From: Streptomyces sp. AC1-42W
GTDB lineage: Bacteria > Actinomycetota > Actinomycetes > Streptomycetales > Streptomycetaceae
Assembly: GCF_003248355.1 (NCBI RefSeq)
Contig: NZ_QKWY01000001.1
Coordinates: 1,818,001 to 1,882,000 of the forward strand
DNA: 64,000 nt
Direction: 5' to 3'
Each line of letters opens with the position of its first letter. Position 1 is the first letter of the stretch. A program made the translations under genes and the position numbers. The notes beneath the pieces were generated by a model. The model ran no database searches. It was not told the DNA's origin and worked only from the letters and a program-made list of their open reading frames with translations. Below, piece after piece: positions 51,141 through 59,575 of this stretch.

Positions 51141-51458
51141 GACGGGCCAGAATGCCGCTATGGGGAGCGGCGGAGGTGATCACGAAACCTGATCTGGGCT
51201 GGGTTTCTGAGCGACTCGCCAGGGATTTTGGAGAATGCGAAACTCGTGGGAACGCTGAAATCCTCCTGGCATCTGTTGTGAGACCTCCTGATTTCGTGCA
51301 TTCGCTCTGGTCCTTCGGTGCCGTCCACTGCCGTGTTGGACCAAGCCCTTCTCCGGCGACAACTGATACGGAAAGATAGCATGAAATTCGACTCCGCCAA
51401 CCATTCGATAGAACCCGAGCACAGATAGTCGGCAACAAACGGCACCGTTTACTGGCCA
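51141..51458. other. AT-richer non-coding stretch in the island
   Basis: Short reading frames exist on both strands here (for example ATG 51152 rightward), but none has a ribosome site, a recognisable domain or consistent codon use. The base composition changes sharply at about 51170, from GC-rich integrase remnant to AT-richer DNA. It probably contains debris and the 3' flank of the membrane protein gene. Confidence 0.4.
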
Positions 51459-52226
51459 CTAAGTCTGTGAGTCTCCAGCCTGCGCTTGCTGAGTCTCGAT
51501 AGGTAGAAGGACGTCGAGGCTATCGAGTAGTCGTTCTGCGTAGTCACGGGCTGCGGATCGGACCCAATCCGGGTTGACAACCCGCCACCAGATCAGTGTC
51601 AGTATTAGGCTGGCTGCGGCGACCAGAGAGAAGCCTACCCGCCAAATAGGTAGCCCGTAAAAGGTCCCGATAGCGAATCCTAGGGTTGCAATACAGGCAG
51701 AAACAGATAGGAACAGGCCAACTGTGCGCATGCCGAGCATGTTGCGCCTGAATCCGTACTGGCAATTCTCAAGGAATATCAGGCGAAAGGTTGTGGTGTC
51801 CCTCGTTCGTGAGATCAAGTACCGCACGGCCATTTCGTATGCCTCGTCAGTCTTGCTGGGGCTTCTGGCTTCTTGTCTCCGGGACGGCATTTGTTCGCCC
51901 AATAGCAATTCTATTTGTTGATGCCTGCGTGCAAGAAGTTTAGAATTCGTGGAGTCCCTGTGACGCAATGCCTGCGTTGTAGGAGGGCCGCCCCAGGACT
52001 CCCACAGCGTAGGCTGTATTTTCCGACCTCGATCCCTGACGATCTGGTCGATTAGTCCGATCGCCCCTGTTGCGAGCACCAAAAGCCACAACTTATGCCA
52101 GTTAGCAAAATTCGGAATCGCGGCAATGCAAGTCAGTGACACTGGTAGGGTGGCGATAAAGGCTGGGGCGAGGCGTGCCCGGCGAGTGTATCCGTCGAAT
52201 ATGTTGCTGAGGTTTGAACTGGTCAC
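51459..52226 (-). CDS. Four-transmembrane protein of the island (unknown family)
   Basis: A 255-residue membrane protein. Hydrophobic helices lie near residues 19-40, 45-61, 168-190 and 194-213, i.e. two hairpins separated by a 105-residue soluble part. Conserved-looking motifs are WESWGGPPTTQALRHRDS (about 76-93) and RDTTTFRLIFLENCQYGFRRN (within 142-163). From memory these resemble an unnamed family scattered in bacterial genomes, but I cannot assign a name. Codons have many A/T third positions, unlike the flanking chromosome. GTG 52226 begins 12 bases after the hydrolase stop, so the two are an operon. A pore-forming or signalling partner role is speculative. Confidence 0.78.
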   Translation of the reverse strand: MTSSNLSNIFDGYTRRARLAPAFIATLPVSLTCIAAIPNFANWHKLWLLVLATGAIGLIDQIVRDRGRKIQPTLWESWGGPPTTQALRHRDSTNSKLLARRHQQIELLLGEQMPSRRQEARSPSKTDEAYEMAVRYLISRTRDTTTFRLIFLENCQYGFRRNMLGMRTVGLFLSVSACIATLGFAIGTFYGLPIWRVGFSLVAAASLILTLIWWRVVNPDWVRSAARDYAERLLDSLDVLLPIETQQAQAGDSQT

Positions 52227-52238
52227 GAAACAGAGGCC

Positions 52239-53243
52239 TCACGATTCGATCGTAGCGATGCGATCGCCGGAATGATTGTAGATCCAAACGTCTCCATCAT
52301 CCCAAATCTTGACTTTCATGGAACCGTTATAGCGCGTTGAAAGTACACGATTGGCGACCCTCGCGTACTCGCTTGACGCGTCCGTCGATGGCTTCTTGCC
52401 AACGGAACAGATGACAGTGTCAGGCCCCATGGCTTTGACAGCTTCTTCGTGATATCCACTCATCCGCCCGTGGTGAGATGCCTTAAGGATGTCGCACTGC
52501 AAGTCTTCCTTGGGGTAGTGGGAAAGAACCGAGTCCCAGGATGCCTTTTCCGCATCACCGGGAAGGATGACGTGGCGACCCGCGTGGCTGATCTTGACTA
52601 CGTAGGAGCAATCGTTATAGTTCTCCGTCTCATTGCATGCAGATACAAGCTCTGCTGTTGGAGAAAGTATCTGTATGCCATCCTCCTCCCAGAACGAAGC
52701 CGTATCCCCCCTCTCTGCCTTGATTACTTTGTGACTACTCGACTGGCCATTTGCGTCTTCTGGCCCAAATCCCAGGCGCAGGCAGTTGTAGACGGCCCAG
52801 TCCACGTAAGCGAAGCTGTTCTTCGCGAAGCTATCCTCTTCGAGTTCTTTCTTGTGTGCGGTGTCCCAAAAATTTTGAAGCTCGACGCGCTCTTGCCAGA
52901 AGAATCTATGAAGGCCGCTCATGTGATCCATGTCTGGATGCGTCTGAATATATCGAAATATGGATTGGCCGGCGAAATTTGCTGAATAGTATTCGTATGG
53001 GTCGACCAGTAGAGACTCATAATAATGTTCCCATGATCGAGAACCTTGAGTCGCCATGTACTTGAAGGCGTAGTGCGAGATTCCCTTGTTTTCCGCTAGC
53101 GCTTCGAGGTCGTCTTCTGGCAGTGACTTGCTGTTGTTTATATCGACCATCATCAGGCGCCCGCTCGGAAATTCGATGAAAGTGCAGTCGCCGTGCCCGA
53201 CGTTCAGAAAATGAAATATGAGCGGCACTGTGCCCCCTGTCAT
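52239..53243 (-). CDS. ComEC/Rec2-like metallo-beta-lactamase-fold hydrolase
   Basis: A soluble MBL-fold protein of 334 residues from ATG 53243, which has AGGAA upstream; an in-frame GTG at 53345 would add 34 residues. Motifs: HFLNVGHGDCTFIEFPSG, the metal site THPDMDHMSGLHRFF (ComEC-type HPDxDH), VILPGDAEKASWDSVL, KASHHGRMSG and VICSVGKKPSTDASSEY. These are the motifs of the nuclease-like domain of ComEC, here without the membrane channel or signal peptide. About 80 residues between metal motifs (aromatic and charged) are special to this protein. It is AT-rich compared with the chromosome and heads the operon with the four-helix membrane protein. Confidence 0.85.
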   Translation of the reverse strand: MTGGTVPLIFHFLNVGHGDCTFIEFPSGRLMMVDINNSKSLPEDDLEALAENKGISHYAFKYMATQGSRSWEHYYESLLVDPYEYYSANFAGQSIFRYIQTHPDMDHMSGLHRFFWQERVELQNFWDTAHKKELEEDSFAKNSFAYVDWAVYNCLRLGFGPEDANGQSSSHKVIKAERGDTASFWEEDGIQILSPTAELVSACNETENYNDCSYVVKISHAGRHVILPGDAEKASWDSVLSHYPKEDLQCDILKASHHGRMSGYHEEAVKAMGPDTVICSVGKKPSTDASSEYARVANRVLSTRYNGSMKVKIWDDGDVWIYNHSGDRIATIES

Positions 53244-53479
53244 TCGGTTTCCTAGCTTTGCTAGGTGGTGCGCGATCCGACGCGGATCATCTGCTAGGCG
53301 CAGCAGCAGGCTGACTGGTGGGGGCGGCAGCTGATGATCTGACACTCATAGTGCAGGAGAGCGATCCAACTTGGTAGCTGTTTGGGGTAACTTGCGAGGC
53401 AGTGAGTCAGGCGGCGGGTAGTGAGGGGCAAGCGTGCCAGATCGAGCGGTCAGCCACGGTCAACTGGGGCGCCCAGTGG

Positions 53480-55160
53480 CGCAAGTGCTGTCTTGACAGG
53501 CCCAGCGCCTCGGATTGGCGGATGACCAGCGAGGACGTCCTAACCTCGATCTTTCGTGACGGTCCGTCGGTTCCTCCGGCGGGCCGTTTCGGCTGTTCGG
53601 GCGGGTGGCGGGCAGGCTGATGGCCCGGCTGTCGCGTCGGGTGGGCGTCGGGTTCCACGGCTCCGGTCGGGGTGGTGCTGCTCGCAGGGGCGGGGACGTG
53701 CTGGTCAGCCGGGGTTCGGGAGAGCTTCGAGTCGGGCGATGGCGTCGGTGATCAGGTCGGTCCAGGGCCAGTGGCCTGCGAATCTCAGGTGTCGGCGGCG
53801 GGCGGTGGTGACGAGCTGAGCGGCGGCGGAAAACAGTCGGAGCCTCAGCCGCCGGGGCTCCCACCTGCGGGTTTGCCCGGTGAGGGCGAGCATGGGCATC
53901 CAGGCCAGCAGGTCGAGGGCGATTTGGACGATCTCCAGCCAGATCTGGTTCTGTGCGGCGTCGTGGAGTGGCAGGTTGCGCAGGCCGGTGGCGCGGGCGT
54001 TTCGGATGCGGTCCTCGGCTCTCGCGCGTTGGCGGTGCCGGAGTTCGAGTGCGGCGATCGGAACGCCGGTGGTGTTGGTCGCGAACGCCGTGAGCCGCAG
54101 TCCGTCGGCATCGGTGAGGCGCAACTGGGCGCCGGGGTGCGGGCGTTCCTTGCGGACGATCAGCCGCATCCCCTGCGGCCAGCCCTTGAGGACGTCACCG
54201 TCGAGTTCGGCGACCCAGGCGCCGTCACGGATCTCACCTTCCGGTTCGACGGCCACTGTCCAGGCGGCGGGCGGGATCTTGAGGACGGCCTGGTGGATGG
54301 CGTCGGTGATGGTCATGCCGACCGAGTACGACAGCCACCTGCCCCGCTGGGCGAGCCAGGCGACGAACTCGTGGGTGCCACCGCCGGAGTCGGTACGAAT
54401 GAGCGTCTGGCGTCCGCGCCGGTACTTGTTCGGCAGTTGGGCCAGGGCGAGTCGGGCCGTGGTGATGTGGTCGGCGGCGGTGTTGCTGCCCGCGTTCCCG
54501 GGCCGCAGCAGCGCGGCCACCGGCTCGCCGGTGCCGCCGCTTCCGTGGTCGACGAAGCCCACCAGCGGGTGATGTCCGAAGGTCTTCTTCCAGGTCGCGG
54601 CCGCGTCCTGCTTGTCGGAGTGGGCCAGTACCAGCACCCCGTCCAGGTCGACGATCACCTGCCCGGAGGCGTCCGGCGACGAGGATCCCGCCAACTTCCA
54701 TATTCGTTCGCGTACTTCGGCCCGCGCGGACCGGATCGCGTTCAGAGCCTTCGGGCCGGACTCGGCCAGGGTGTCGACGAGGCGGGAGACGGTCGGGTCG
54801 GAGGCCACCGGGCCGAACACGGCCGGCTCGGCCCGCAGCATCCCGGCATCGGCCAGGCAGTCGCCGCCCAGCGCGACCGCGAGGGCCACGTCCAGCAGGA
54901 TCTTGCCCGGGTCGTGCACCGCCCGAGCCTTCCGCCACGGCGCCAGCGCCGCGGATATCGCGGTGTCCAGCCCGGCCTTGCGGACCGTCTCGACCAGCAG
55001 CACGCCCCCGGCCTGGGAGACCACCGCCCGGCCGCCGCCCTCGATGCGGATACGCGGGTACGACCCGATACGCTTCTTCACCTGAGAAGTGCTTCTTTCC
55101 ACGGCACGATCTGGACCTTCGACAAGTCCCATCGTTGCAGGTCAGGAGCACTTCTCACGT
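53480..55160 (-). mobile_element. IS1380-family insertion sequence (ends approximate)
   Basis: A complete IS1380-type transposase gene with about 1.7 kb of total span. Candidate ends share AAGTGCT: AAGTGCTGTCTTGAC (from 53483) on the left and the complement of AAGTGCTCCTGAC (55141-55153) on the right. A perfect 11-bp inverted repeat TGAGAAGTGCT (55083-55093) / AGCACTTCTCA (55147-55157) flanks the transposase start. No target duplication could be recognised. Confidence 0.55.
53705..55132 (-). CDS. IS1380-family transposase
   Basis: A 475-residue DDE transposase. Features: the N-terminal DPGKILLDVALAVALGGDCLAD, DPTVSRLVDTL, then QVIVDLDGVLVLAHSDKQ with the first catalytic aspartate, LLRPGNAGSNTAADHI, IRTDSGGGTHEFVAWL with the second, and RAEDRIRNARATGL...NQIWLEIVQIALDLLAW near the C-terminus with the glutamate region. 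No internal stop. ATG 55132 gives 20 or so extra residues before VKKRIGSYPRIRI, where related proteins often begin (GTG near 55080). GC-rich, unlike the two genes to its left, so it arrived separately. Confidence 0.92.
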   Translation of the reverse strand: MGLVEGPDRAVERSTSQVKKRIGSYPRIRIEGGGRAVVSQAGGVLLVETVRKAGLDTAISAALAPWRKARAVHDPGKILLDVALAVALGGDCLADAGMLRAEPAVFGPVASDPTVSRLVDTLAESGPKALNAIRSARAEVRERIWKLAGSSSPDASGQVIVDLDGVLVLAHSDKQDAAATWKKTFGHHPLVGFVDHGSGGTGEPVAALLRPGNAGSNTAADHITTARLALAQLPNKYRRGRQTLIRTDSGGGTHEFVAWLAQRGRWLSYSVGMTITDAIHQAVLKIPPAAWTVAVEPEGEIRDGAWVAELDGDVLKGWPQGMRLIVRKERPHPGAQLRLTDADGLRLTAFATNTTGVPIAALELRHRQRARAEDRIRNARATGLRNLPLHDAAQNQIWLEIVQIALDLLAWMPMLALTGQTRRWEPRRLRLRLFSAAAQLVTTARRRHLRFAGHWPWTDLITDAIARLEALPNPG

Positions 55161-55203
55161 TTTCGATCACGCTTCGGACAGCCCACCTCATGAAAGCCCG
55201 AGG

Positions 55204-55323
55204 CTAGAGCTCTTTTTCCAGTTCCTCCATCGGTTCGCGAGACGTGAGCTCGATCTCTTTGCCCTCATGGAGGTTCGCGACCTCGAGCGCCCGGCGTACG
55301 TGAGCATCAGGAGAGACCCACAG
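55204..55323 (-). pseudogene. C-terminal fragment of an unidentified gene
   Basis: Forty codons open to a TAG at 55204, with a charged, natural-looking sequence (DAHVRRALEVANLHEGKEIE) ending in EELEKEL. A stop precedes it at 55324-55326 and no start with ribosome site is present. It may be the end of an island gene cut off by the IS1380-family insertion or by deletion. Confidence 0.3.
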
Positions 55324-55480
55324 TCAGGCGTCGCCCGTCGGCATACCGCGGGCCGTAGGGGCGAAGGATCTGACACATCACTGACATCAACGGCGGCGGA
55401 TTGAGGCGGTCGTGCCCGGCTCCTCACGGCAGCGGCAGCCTTGGGAGCGCAAGCGAGTGGGACCGTCCGGTCGAACTTGG

Positions 55481-55523
55481 AAAGCAGGTGCTGGCGGTTC
55501 GAGGCCGTCCGCGCCTGCCAGTA
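55481..55523 (+). repeat. attR-like degenerate copy of the tRNA-Val 3' half
   Basis: Matches 50666-50708 at 35 of 43 positions without gaps; the eight differences are A/G or C/T changes. The 45 bases upstream (from GGGAGCGCAAGC at 55443) also align loosely with the 5' half of the tRNA, so a whole decayed tRNA copy may be present. It no longer folds: the anticodon stem partner is lost. Confidence 0.65.
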
Positions 55524-55540
55524 CAGAGGCCCCCGGCCGA

Positions 55541-56646
55541 TCATGGTTGGGAGTCTTTGGTGTCTGTGGCGGGTGGGCTGTACGCGTGGTCGGTTCGGGG
55601 GAGGTACGGGGTTTTTCTGCTTTGGTGTTGGAATGTGTGGTTGAAGTTCGATGTTGCGGTGGCGGTTGGTGCGTGGCGGGTGAGGATTGCTGCTGCCTCC
55701 TTGGGGATTCCGGTGGGGCGCTTGCCCTCTGCGAAGGCGCGCACCAGTTCGTAGCGGCCGTCCCTGTCCTCTCGCCGGTAACCGAAGAGAGCGGTGACCA
55801 GCCAGTTCACCAGATATGTGGCGGTGTAATCGCGGTCGTAGGTCCGGTGCCGGTCGAAGAAGTCGGCCTCGTTCTGGGACAGCTCGAACCGGGAGGACAG
55901 GGCGAGGCCGTAGTCCGCGAAGTAGAGGCGCCGGCCGTCGGTCAGGATGTTCTCGAAGTGGGCGTCGAAGTGCAGGAGTTCGCGGCTGTTCATGAACGAG
56001 GTGCCAGCTCCCGCTCCACCATGGCGCAGGCCCGGTTGGTGGTCCGGTCTCCGGCTTCGATTTGAGTGCTCAGCCATTGGTGCAGGTTCTGCGGGATGTA
56101 CTCCAGGAACAGTGCGATGCTCGCCGAGGAGTGTTGGAGAGCCCGGATTCGGTGGCGTACCCGCGAATCGCCGTCCCAGTACGCCACGGCCCGTTCGACG
56201 TCCGCCAGTTCGTCGGGCAGGGGCGTCGCATCGGGCAGGACCCTCCAGTGGTACATGAGGGGGAAGCCCTCGTACTCGCCCGCGAGTACCCAGTTCGTCG
56301 TCATGGTGTGCACGGCGAGTTCTCTCCAGGCCCCGAAGCCCGGGCTGCCGATGGCGCCGATGCCGTACTGGCAGAAGCCGGGCAGCTCGAACAGGTTCGC
56401 CGTGGACCGGACGTGCTCGGGCTGCCTCTCCAGGTCGGTAAGGGGCACCCGCTTCACGAAGGTCGGGGTTCCGGCGATCTCCAGCAGAGCGCACTTCCCG
56501 CCGATGCCGGTTCCGAGCGGCACCGCCGTGTCCATGAGTTCGAGGAGTGCGCGATCACTGCACAGGGCCAGGGATGTCGAGACGGAGCCATGGGCGGTGA
56601 GACGCGCACCGTGGGACAGGTCAGGGGCTTTCACTTTCGCCTCCAC
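55541..56646 (-). pseudogene. Protein kinase-like gene with a -1 frameshift
   Basis: Two frames together form one kinase-fold protein. From GTG 56646: TGIGGKCALLEIAGTPTFVKRV (nucleotide-binding lobe with lysine), YHWRVLPD, FLEYIPQNLHQWL (hinge region), to MVERELA near 56003, then PRS and stop. The next frame carries on with TSFMNSRELLHFDAHFENIL (catalytic HxDxxxxN) and YFADYGLA (metal-binding aspartate), then a variable C-terminus. One missing base at about 56001-56004 (CTGGC-ACC) would join them. Overlaps the DUF4240 gene by 26 bases, so they formed an operon. Either a recent inactivation or a sequencing error. Confidence 0.82.
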
Positions 56647-57121
56647 GGTTCGCGTGGTGGGGGAGTGCGGGCCAGCCGTCCTTGTTGCTGAACGACTCGT
56701 AGCAGTAGCGGGTGGTACGGGGCCATTCCTCGGCCGTGGCCAGTTCGTAGGCTTCGTCCGGGACGTAGAGAAGGCGCTCGCCGTCGTAGGTGGTGGCGGT
56801 GTACGGGGCGAACTTCGCGGGGTCGGAGAAGACGCTCTCCCAGGTGTGGCGGCCTGCGGCGACCACGGCGCAGCGGGCGTAGAGGAAGGAGTCGCCCGAC
56901 TGCGGGAAGGGTGCGCCGTCGTCGAGGGTCATGTCGGCGACCGGGAGGGTGCCGAACTTCTCCTGGTCGAGGCGGTAGAGGGCTTCCGCGTGGCGTTCCG
57001 CGAAGGCGGTGATCTCGGGGAGGGGGCGGCGGCTCAGCCTCTTCGCCAGGCGCCGGCAGTTGGCTTCGGTCGCTTCGCCGTTCAGGGTGGCTATCAGTGC
57101 CCAGAAGTCGGCCCATGTCAT
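56621..57121 (-). CDS. DUF4240 domain protein
   Basis: A 166-residue soluble protein beginning MTWADFWALIATLNGEA, the usual DUF4240 start, then RRPLPEITAFAERHAEALYRLD, SFLYARCAVVAAGRHTWESV and a YVPDEAYELAT segment. These proteins of unknown function are common in streptomycetes, often near regulatory kinases. ATG 57121 is chosen; GTG 57127 is an alternative, and neither has a strong ribosome site. It precedes and overlaps the kinase-like gene by 26 bases, suggesting coupled expression. Confidence 0.82.
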   Translation of the reverse strand: MTWADFWALIATLNGEATEANCRRLAKRLSRRPLPEITAFAERHAEALYRLDQEKFGTLPVADMTLDDGAPFPQSGDSFLYARCAVVAAGRHTWESVFSDPAKFAPYTATTYDGERLLYVPDEAYELATAEEWPRTTRYCYESFSNKDGWPALPHHANRGGESESP

Positions 57122-57200
57122 CGTCACACAGGCAGGATGGCAGGCCGGTCCGACAGTCGTGGTTCGCGCGCGTCGAAGGCGTGCTCGGTACAGTCCCGGT

Positions 57201-57401
57201 GTGACCAGTGAGCCCGAGCCCGCGATTCCGGAGATCACCCGCACCGACTGCGCCCGCTGCGGCACCGAGGTGCACGGTCTGGCCGGTCGGTACGCCTGTG
57301 CGCTCTGCGGATGGGTCAATCACTACTCGGAGGGCCACGAGGAACTGCCCGGCCTGGACGCGGACCTCGATCACGGACGCGGACGCGGACGCGAGCGGTA
57401 G
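57201..57401 (+). CDS. Small zinc-ribbon protein
   Basis: A 66-residue protein with two CxxC pairs, TDCARCGTEVHG and YACALCGWVNHYSEGHE, 16 residues apart, forming a single zinc ribbon, and a disordered Asp/Gly/Arg tail. No partner domain. GTG 57201 starts VTSEPEPAIPE; the region before it lacks a strong ribosome site. Divergent from DUF4240. Function unknown. Confidence 0.7.
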   Translation: MTSEPEPAIPEITRTDCARCGTEVHGLAGRYACALCGWVNHYSEGHEELPGLDADLDHGRGRGRER

Positions 57402-57565
57402 CGACGGAGGCGGGAGCGGGCCGGACGGCGAGGAGGGAGTACGCGTACGTCGTTGGTTTGTATATGTCGGTGACCGACCTATAGTGACAGCGTTACGTCC
57501 CGCCCCGGGCCGCTTCACGCTGCGGCCTTCCGGGGTGCCGCACGCAGTGGAGAAGGTGGAGCAGT

Positions 57566-58339
57566 ATGGCCTCCAAGAAGAACCTCGTCGCCAACCGCGA
57601 GTCGCTCGCCCACAAGGTCCGTTACGCCGCACGCCGTCCGGACCGCATCGCGCCCTATCTGAAGCGGGCGGCCAGGGACCGCTGGCTCGCGTTCAAGCAC
57701 CCGGACCACGTGAACTACTACCGGGCCGTGATGGCCTCGGACACCCGGCGCAACCCCGAGGCCGCCGTGGGCAGTCAGACGCACGAGCGGTGGCTGGCCC
57801 TGGGGCAGATGCAGTTCGACTACCTCGTCGAGCACGGGCTCGCCCCCGGCGCCCGGATGCTCGACATCGGCTGCGGCAACCTGCGCGCCGGCTGGCGGTT
57901 CATCGACTACCTGGAGGCCGGGCACTACTACGGCATCGACATCTCGCCCGACATCCTGATGGCCGCCAAGCAGACCCTGACCACGCAGGGGCTCCAGGCC
58001 AAGGTGCCGCACCTGACCATCACCAAGGACCTGACGCTGGACTTCCTGCCGGACGCGTACTTCGACGTCGTCCACGCGCACAGCGTGTTCTCGCACTCGC
58101 CGCTGGAGATCATCGACGAGTGCCTGGCCCATGTCGGCCGCGTACTGGCGCCCGGCGGGCACTTCGACTTCACCTTCGACCGCACCACCGGCGCCGAACA
58201 CCAGGTGCTGCGCGAGGACTTCTACTACCGGACCGAGACCCTGATCGACCTCGCCGCCCGGCACGGGCTGCGGGCGCGGTTCATGGAGGACTGGGAGAAG
58301 CTCGGGCACGGCCAGTCGAAGATACGCGTCACCGCGTAG
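57566..58339 (+). CDS. Class I SAM-dependent methyltransferase
   Basis: A 257-residue methyltransferase. MLDIGCGNLRAGWRFIDYL is motif I (SAM binding), YYGIDISPD the acidic ribose contact, YFDVVHAHSVFSHSPLEII motif IV region, and LAPGGHFDFTF the following strand. The N-terminal 90 residues, basic and aromatic (YLKRAARDRWLAFKHPDHVNYYRA), are of the type found in actinobacterial enzymes acting near glycan or lipid precursors. ATG 57566 has GGAG-rich sequence (GGTGGAG) upstream. Substrate unknown. Confidence 0.88.
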   Translation: MASKKNLVANRESLAHKVRYAARRPDRIAPYLKRAARDRWLAFKHPDHVNYYRAVMASDTRRNPEAAVGSQTHERWLALGQMQFDYLVEHGLAPGARMLDIGCGNLRAGWRFIDYLEAGHYYGIDISPDILMAAKQTLTTQGLQAKVPHLTITKDLTLDFLPDAYFDVVHAHSVFSHSPLEIIDECLAHVGRVLAPGGHFDFTFDRTTGAEHQVLREDFYYRTETLIDLAARHGLRARFMEDWEKLGHGQSKIRVTA

Positions 58340-58352
58340 CCCGCAGGGCCCC

Positions 58353-59240
58353 TCAGCCCGCCCCCGCCCCGCTCCGCACCCGCCACAGACGCAGCGCGAT
58401 GCCCGCGGCCACCATCTCCGCCAGGGCCGGGACCAGCGTGTCCCGGCCCACCACCCCCGCGCAGTACCCCATCGCCACGAACGGCACCCCCGCGAGCGCG
58501 AACTGCCCCGGCGTCCGCAGCCGGGACAGCGCCGGGCGCCCCGCCAGCAGCAGCGTGGCGGCCATCGGCACGCCCAGGCGCCACAGAGTGATCGCGAGAT
58601 GGCCGGTGATGTCCGTCAGGGCCAGCGCGGCCACACCCAGCAGCGTCCACAGCGACAGCGCCGCAAGCGCCGACGCCCCCAGGGCGCGGCCGGGCGGGCG
58701 CAGGTCCGGCGGGCAGGCCACCGGCAGCGCGGCCACCGCGACCGGCGCCAGGATGTACGGGGCGGCGGCCGGCGGAACGAGTGCCCCGGCCGACAGCGGG
58801 ACCAGGACGAGTGCCAGCTGCTGCGCCAGCGCGCCCGCGAACGCCCACCGCGCCCCCGTCGTGAAGCGGCCGCCCAGCGCCAGGACCGCGCCCGTCAGCG
58901 TCACCAGATCGCAGCCGATCATGACGTAGCTGAGCGGAAGGAGGAAGTCCGAAGTCCCGCTCAGCCGCCAGTCGGCGAGCATCGAGACCAGGCCGAAGGC
59001 GGCGTACGCGGCCGTCGCGGCCAGCGCGAAGGGCGCGGCGGCGGCGAACAGCCGGCCGGCGCGCTGCGCGGAGCCCAGGCGCAGCCGCACCCGCAGCGCG
59101 TGCGCCATGATGTCGCCCGCCTCGCGCAGCCGCGCGGACCGGCCCGCGCCCTCGACCGCCTCGCGGTACGCCTCGGCGATGTCGTCCCCGAAGGCACGGC
59201 GGTAACCGGCCGGGTAGAGCCGCAGCAGCGGGGTGCTCAT
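58353..59240 (-). CDS. PadR-linked multi-pass membrane protein
   Basis: A 295-residue membrane protein. The first 70 residues are a soluble helical prefix (LLRLYPAGYRRAFGDDIAEAYREA), of the kind that heads permease-like proteins encoded after PadR regulators; then about seven to eight hydrophobic segments. ATG 59240 overlaps the padR stop by 4 bases (ATGA), so the two are an operon. No ABC ATPase is present nearby. Transport or sensing role unknown. Confidence 0.82.
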   Translation of the reverse strand: MSTPLLRLYPAGYRRAFGDDIAEAYREAVEGAGRSARLREAGDIMAHALRVRLRLGSAQRAGRLFAAAAPFALAATAAYAAFGLVSMLADWRLSGTSDFLLPLSYVMIGCDLVTLTGAVLALGGRFTTGARWAFAGALAQQLALVLVPLSAGALVPPAAAPYILAPVAVAALPVACPPDLRPPGRALGASALAALSLWTLLGVAALALTDITGHLAITLWRLGVPMAATLLLAGRPALSRLRTPGQFALAGVPFVAMGYCAGVVGRDTLVPALAEMVAAGIALRLWRVRSGAGAG

Positions 59241-59575
59241 GCGGTGGCCGGCTTCCCGGCGACACCCAGCCGCCGGGTGGCCTCGCGCGCGGTGGCGGCG
59301 ATGCGGCGCGCCTCGGCGGCCAGGACCTCGCGGCCGGTGGCGGTGAGCGTGTACGTGCGGCGCAGCCTGCTGTCCACGACCTCCTCCGCGTGCACCTCGA
59401 TCAGGCCCTCGTTGAGCAGGCGCTCCAGCGCCCCGTACAGCGTGCCGGTCCGCATCTTCACGCGGCCGTCAGAGATCTTCTCGATCTCGCGCGTGATGGC
59501 GTAGCCGTGCCGGGGCTGGTCGGCCAGGGCGGTCAGGAGGAGGAGGGTCGGTTCCTGCATCGCGCGTTCGCTCAT
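59237..59575 (-). CDS. PadR-family transcriptional regulator
   Basis: A 112-residue winged-helix regulator. LLLLTALADQPRHGYAITREIEKISDGRVKMRTGTLYGALERLLNEGLIEV is the canonical PadR domain, followed by a short C-terminal helix for dimerisation. ATG 59575 is chosen because AGGATG lies upstream; ATG 59563 is possible. It is first gene of an operon with a membrane protein, an arrangement in which PadR usually represses its own operon until a drug or other signal binds. Confidence 0.9.
   Translation of the reverse strand: MSERAMQEPTLLLLTALADQPRHGYAITREIEKISDGRVKMRTGTLYGALERLLNEGLIEVHAEEVVDSRLRRTYTLTATGREVLAAEARRIAATAREATRRLGVAGKPATA

Larger units (their letters stand above)
50706..55523. mobile_element. 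Decayed integrative element / genomic island at tRNA-Val
   Basis: About 4.8 kb bounded by tRNA-Val and a degenerate copy of its 3' half. Content in order: dead tyrosine integrase, an AT-richer stretch, a four-transmembrane protein and a ComEC-like metallo-beta-lactamase-fold gene (both visibly lower in GC than the rest of the window), an IS1380-family element, a gene fragment. No replication, transfer or structural phage genes remain. The right boundary rests on the repeat alone. Confidence 0.7.

Noticed and set aside
51152..51445. Short frames on both strands in the AT-richer part of the island (51152-51379 +, 51158-51445 -)
   Set aside because: They overlap each other, lack ribosome sites and recognisable domains; probably debris.
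55443..55523. Second tRNA gene resembling tRNA-Val
   Set aside because: Anticodon stem and D-arm no longer pair and no plausible anticodon loop exists; treated as a degenerate attachment repeat.
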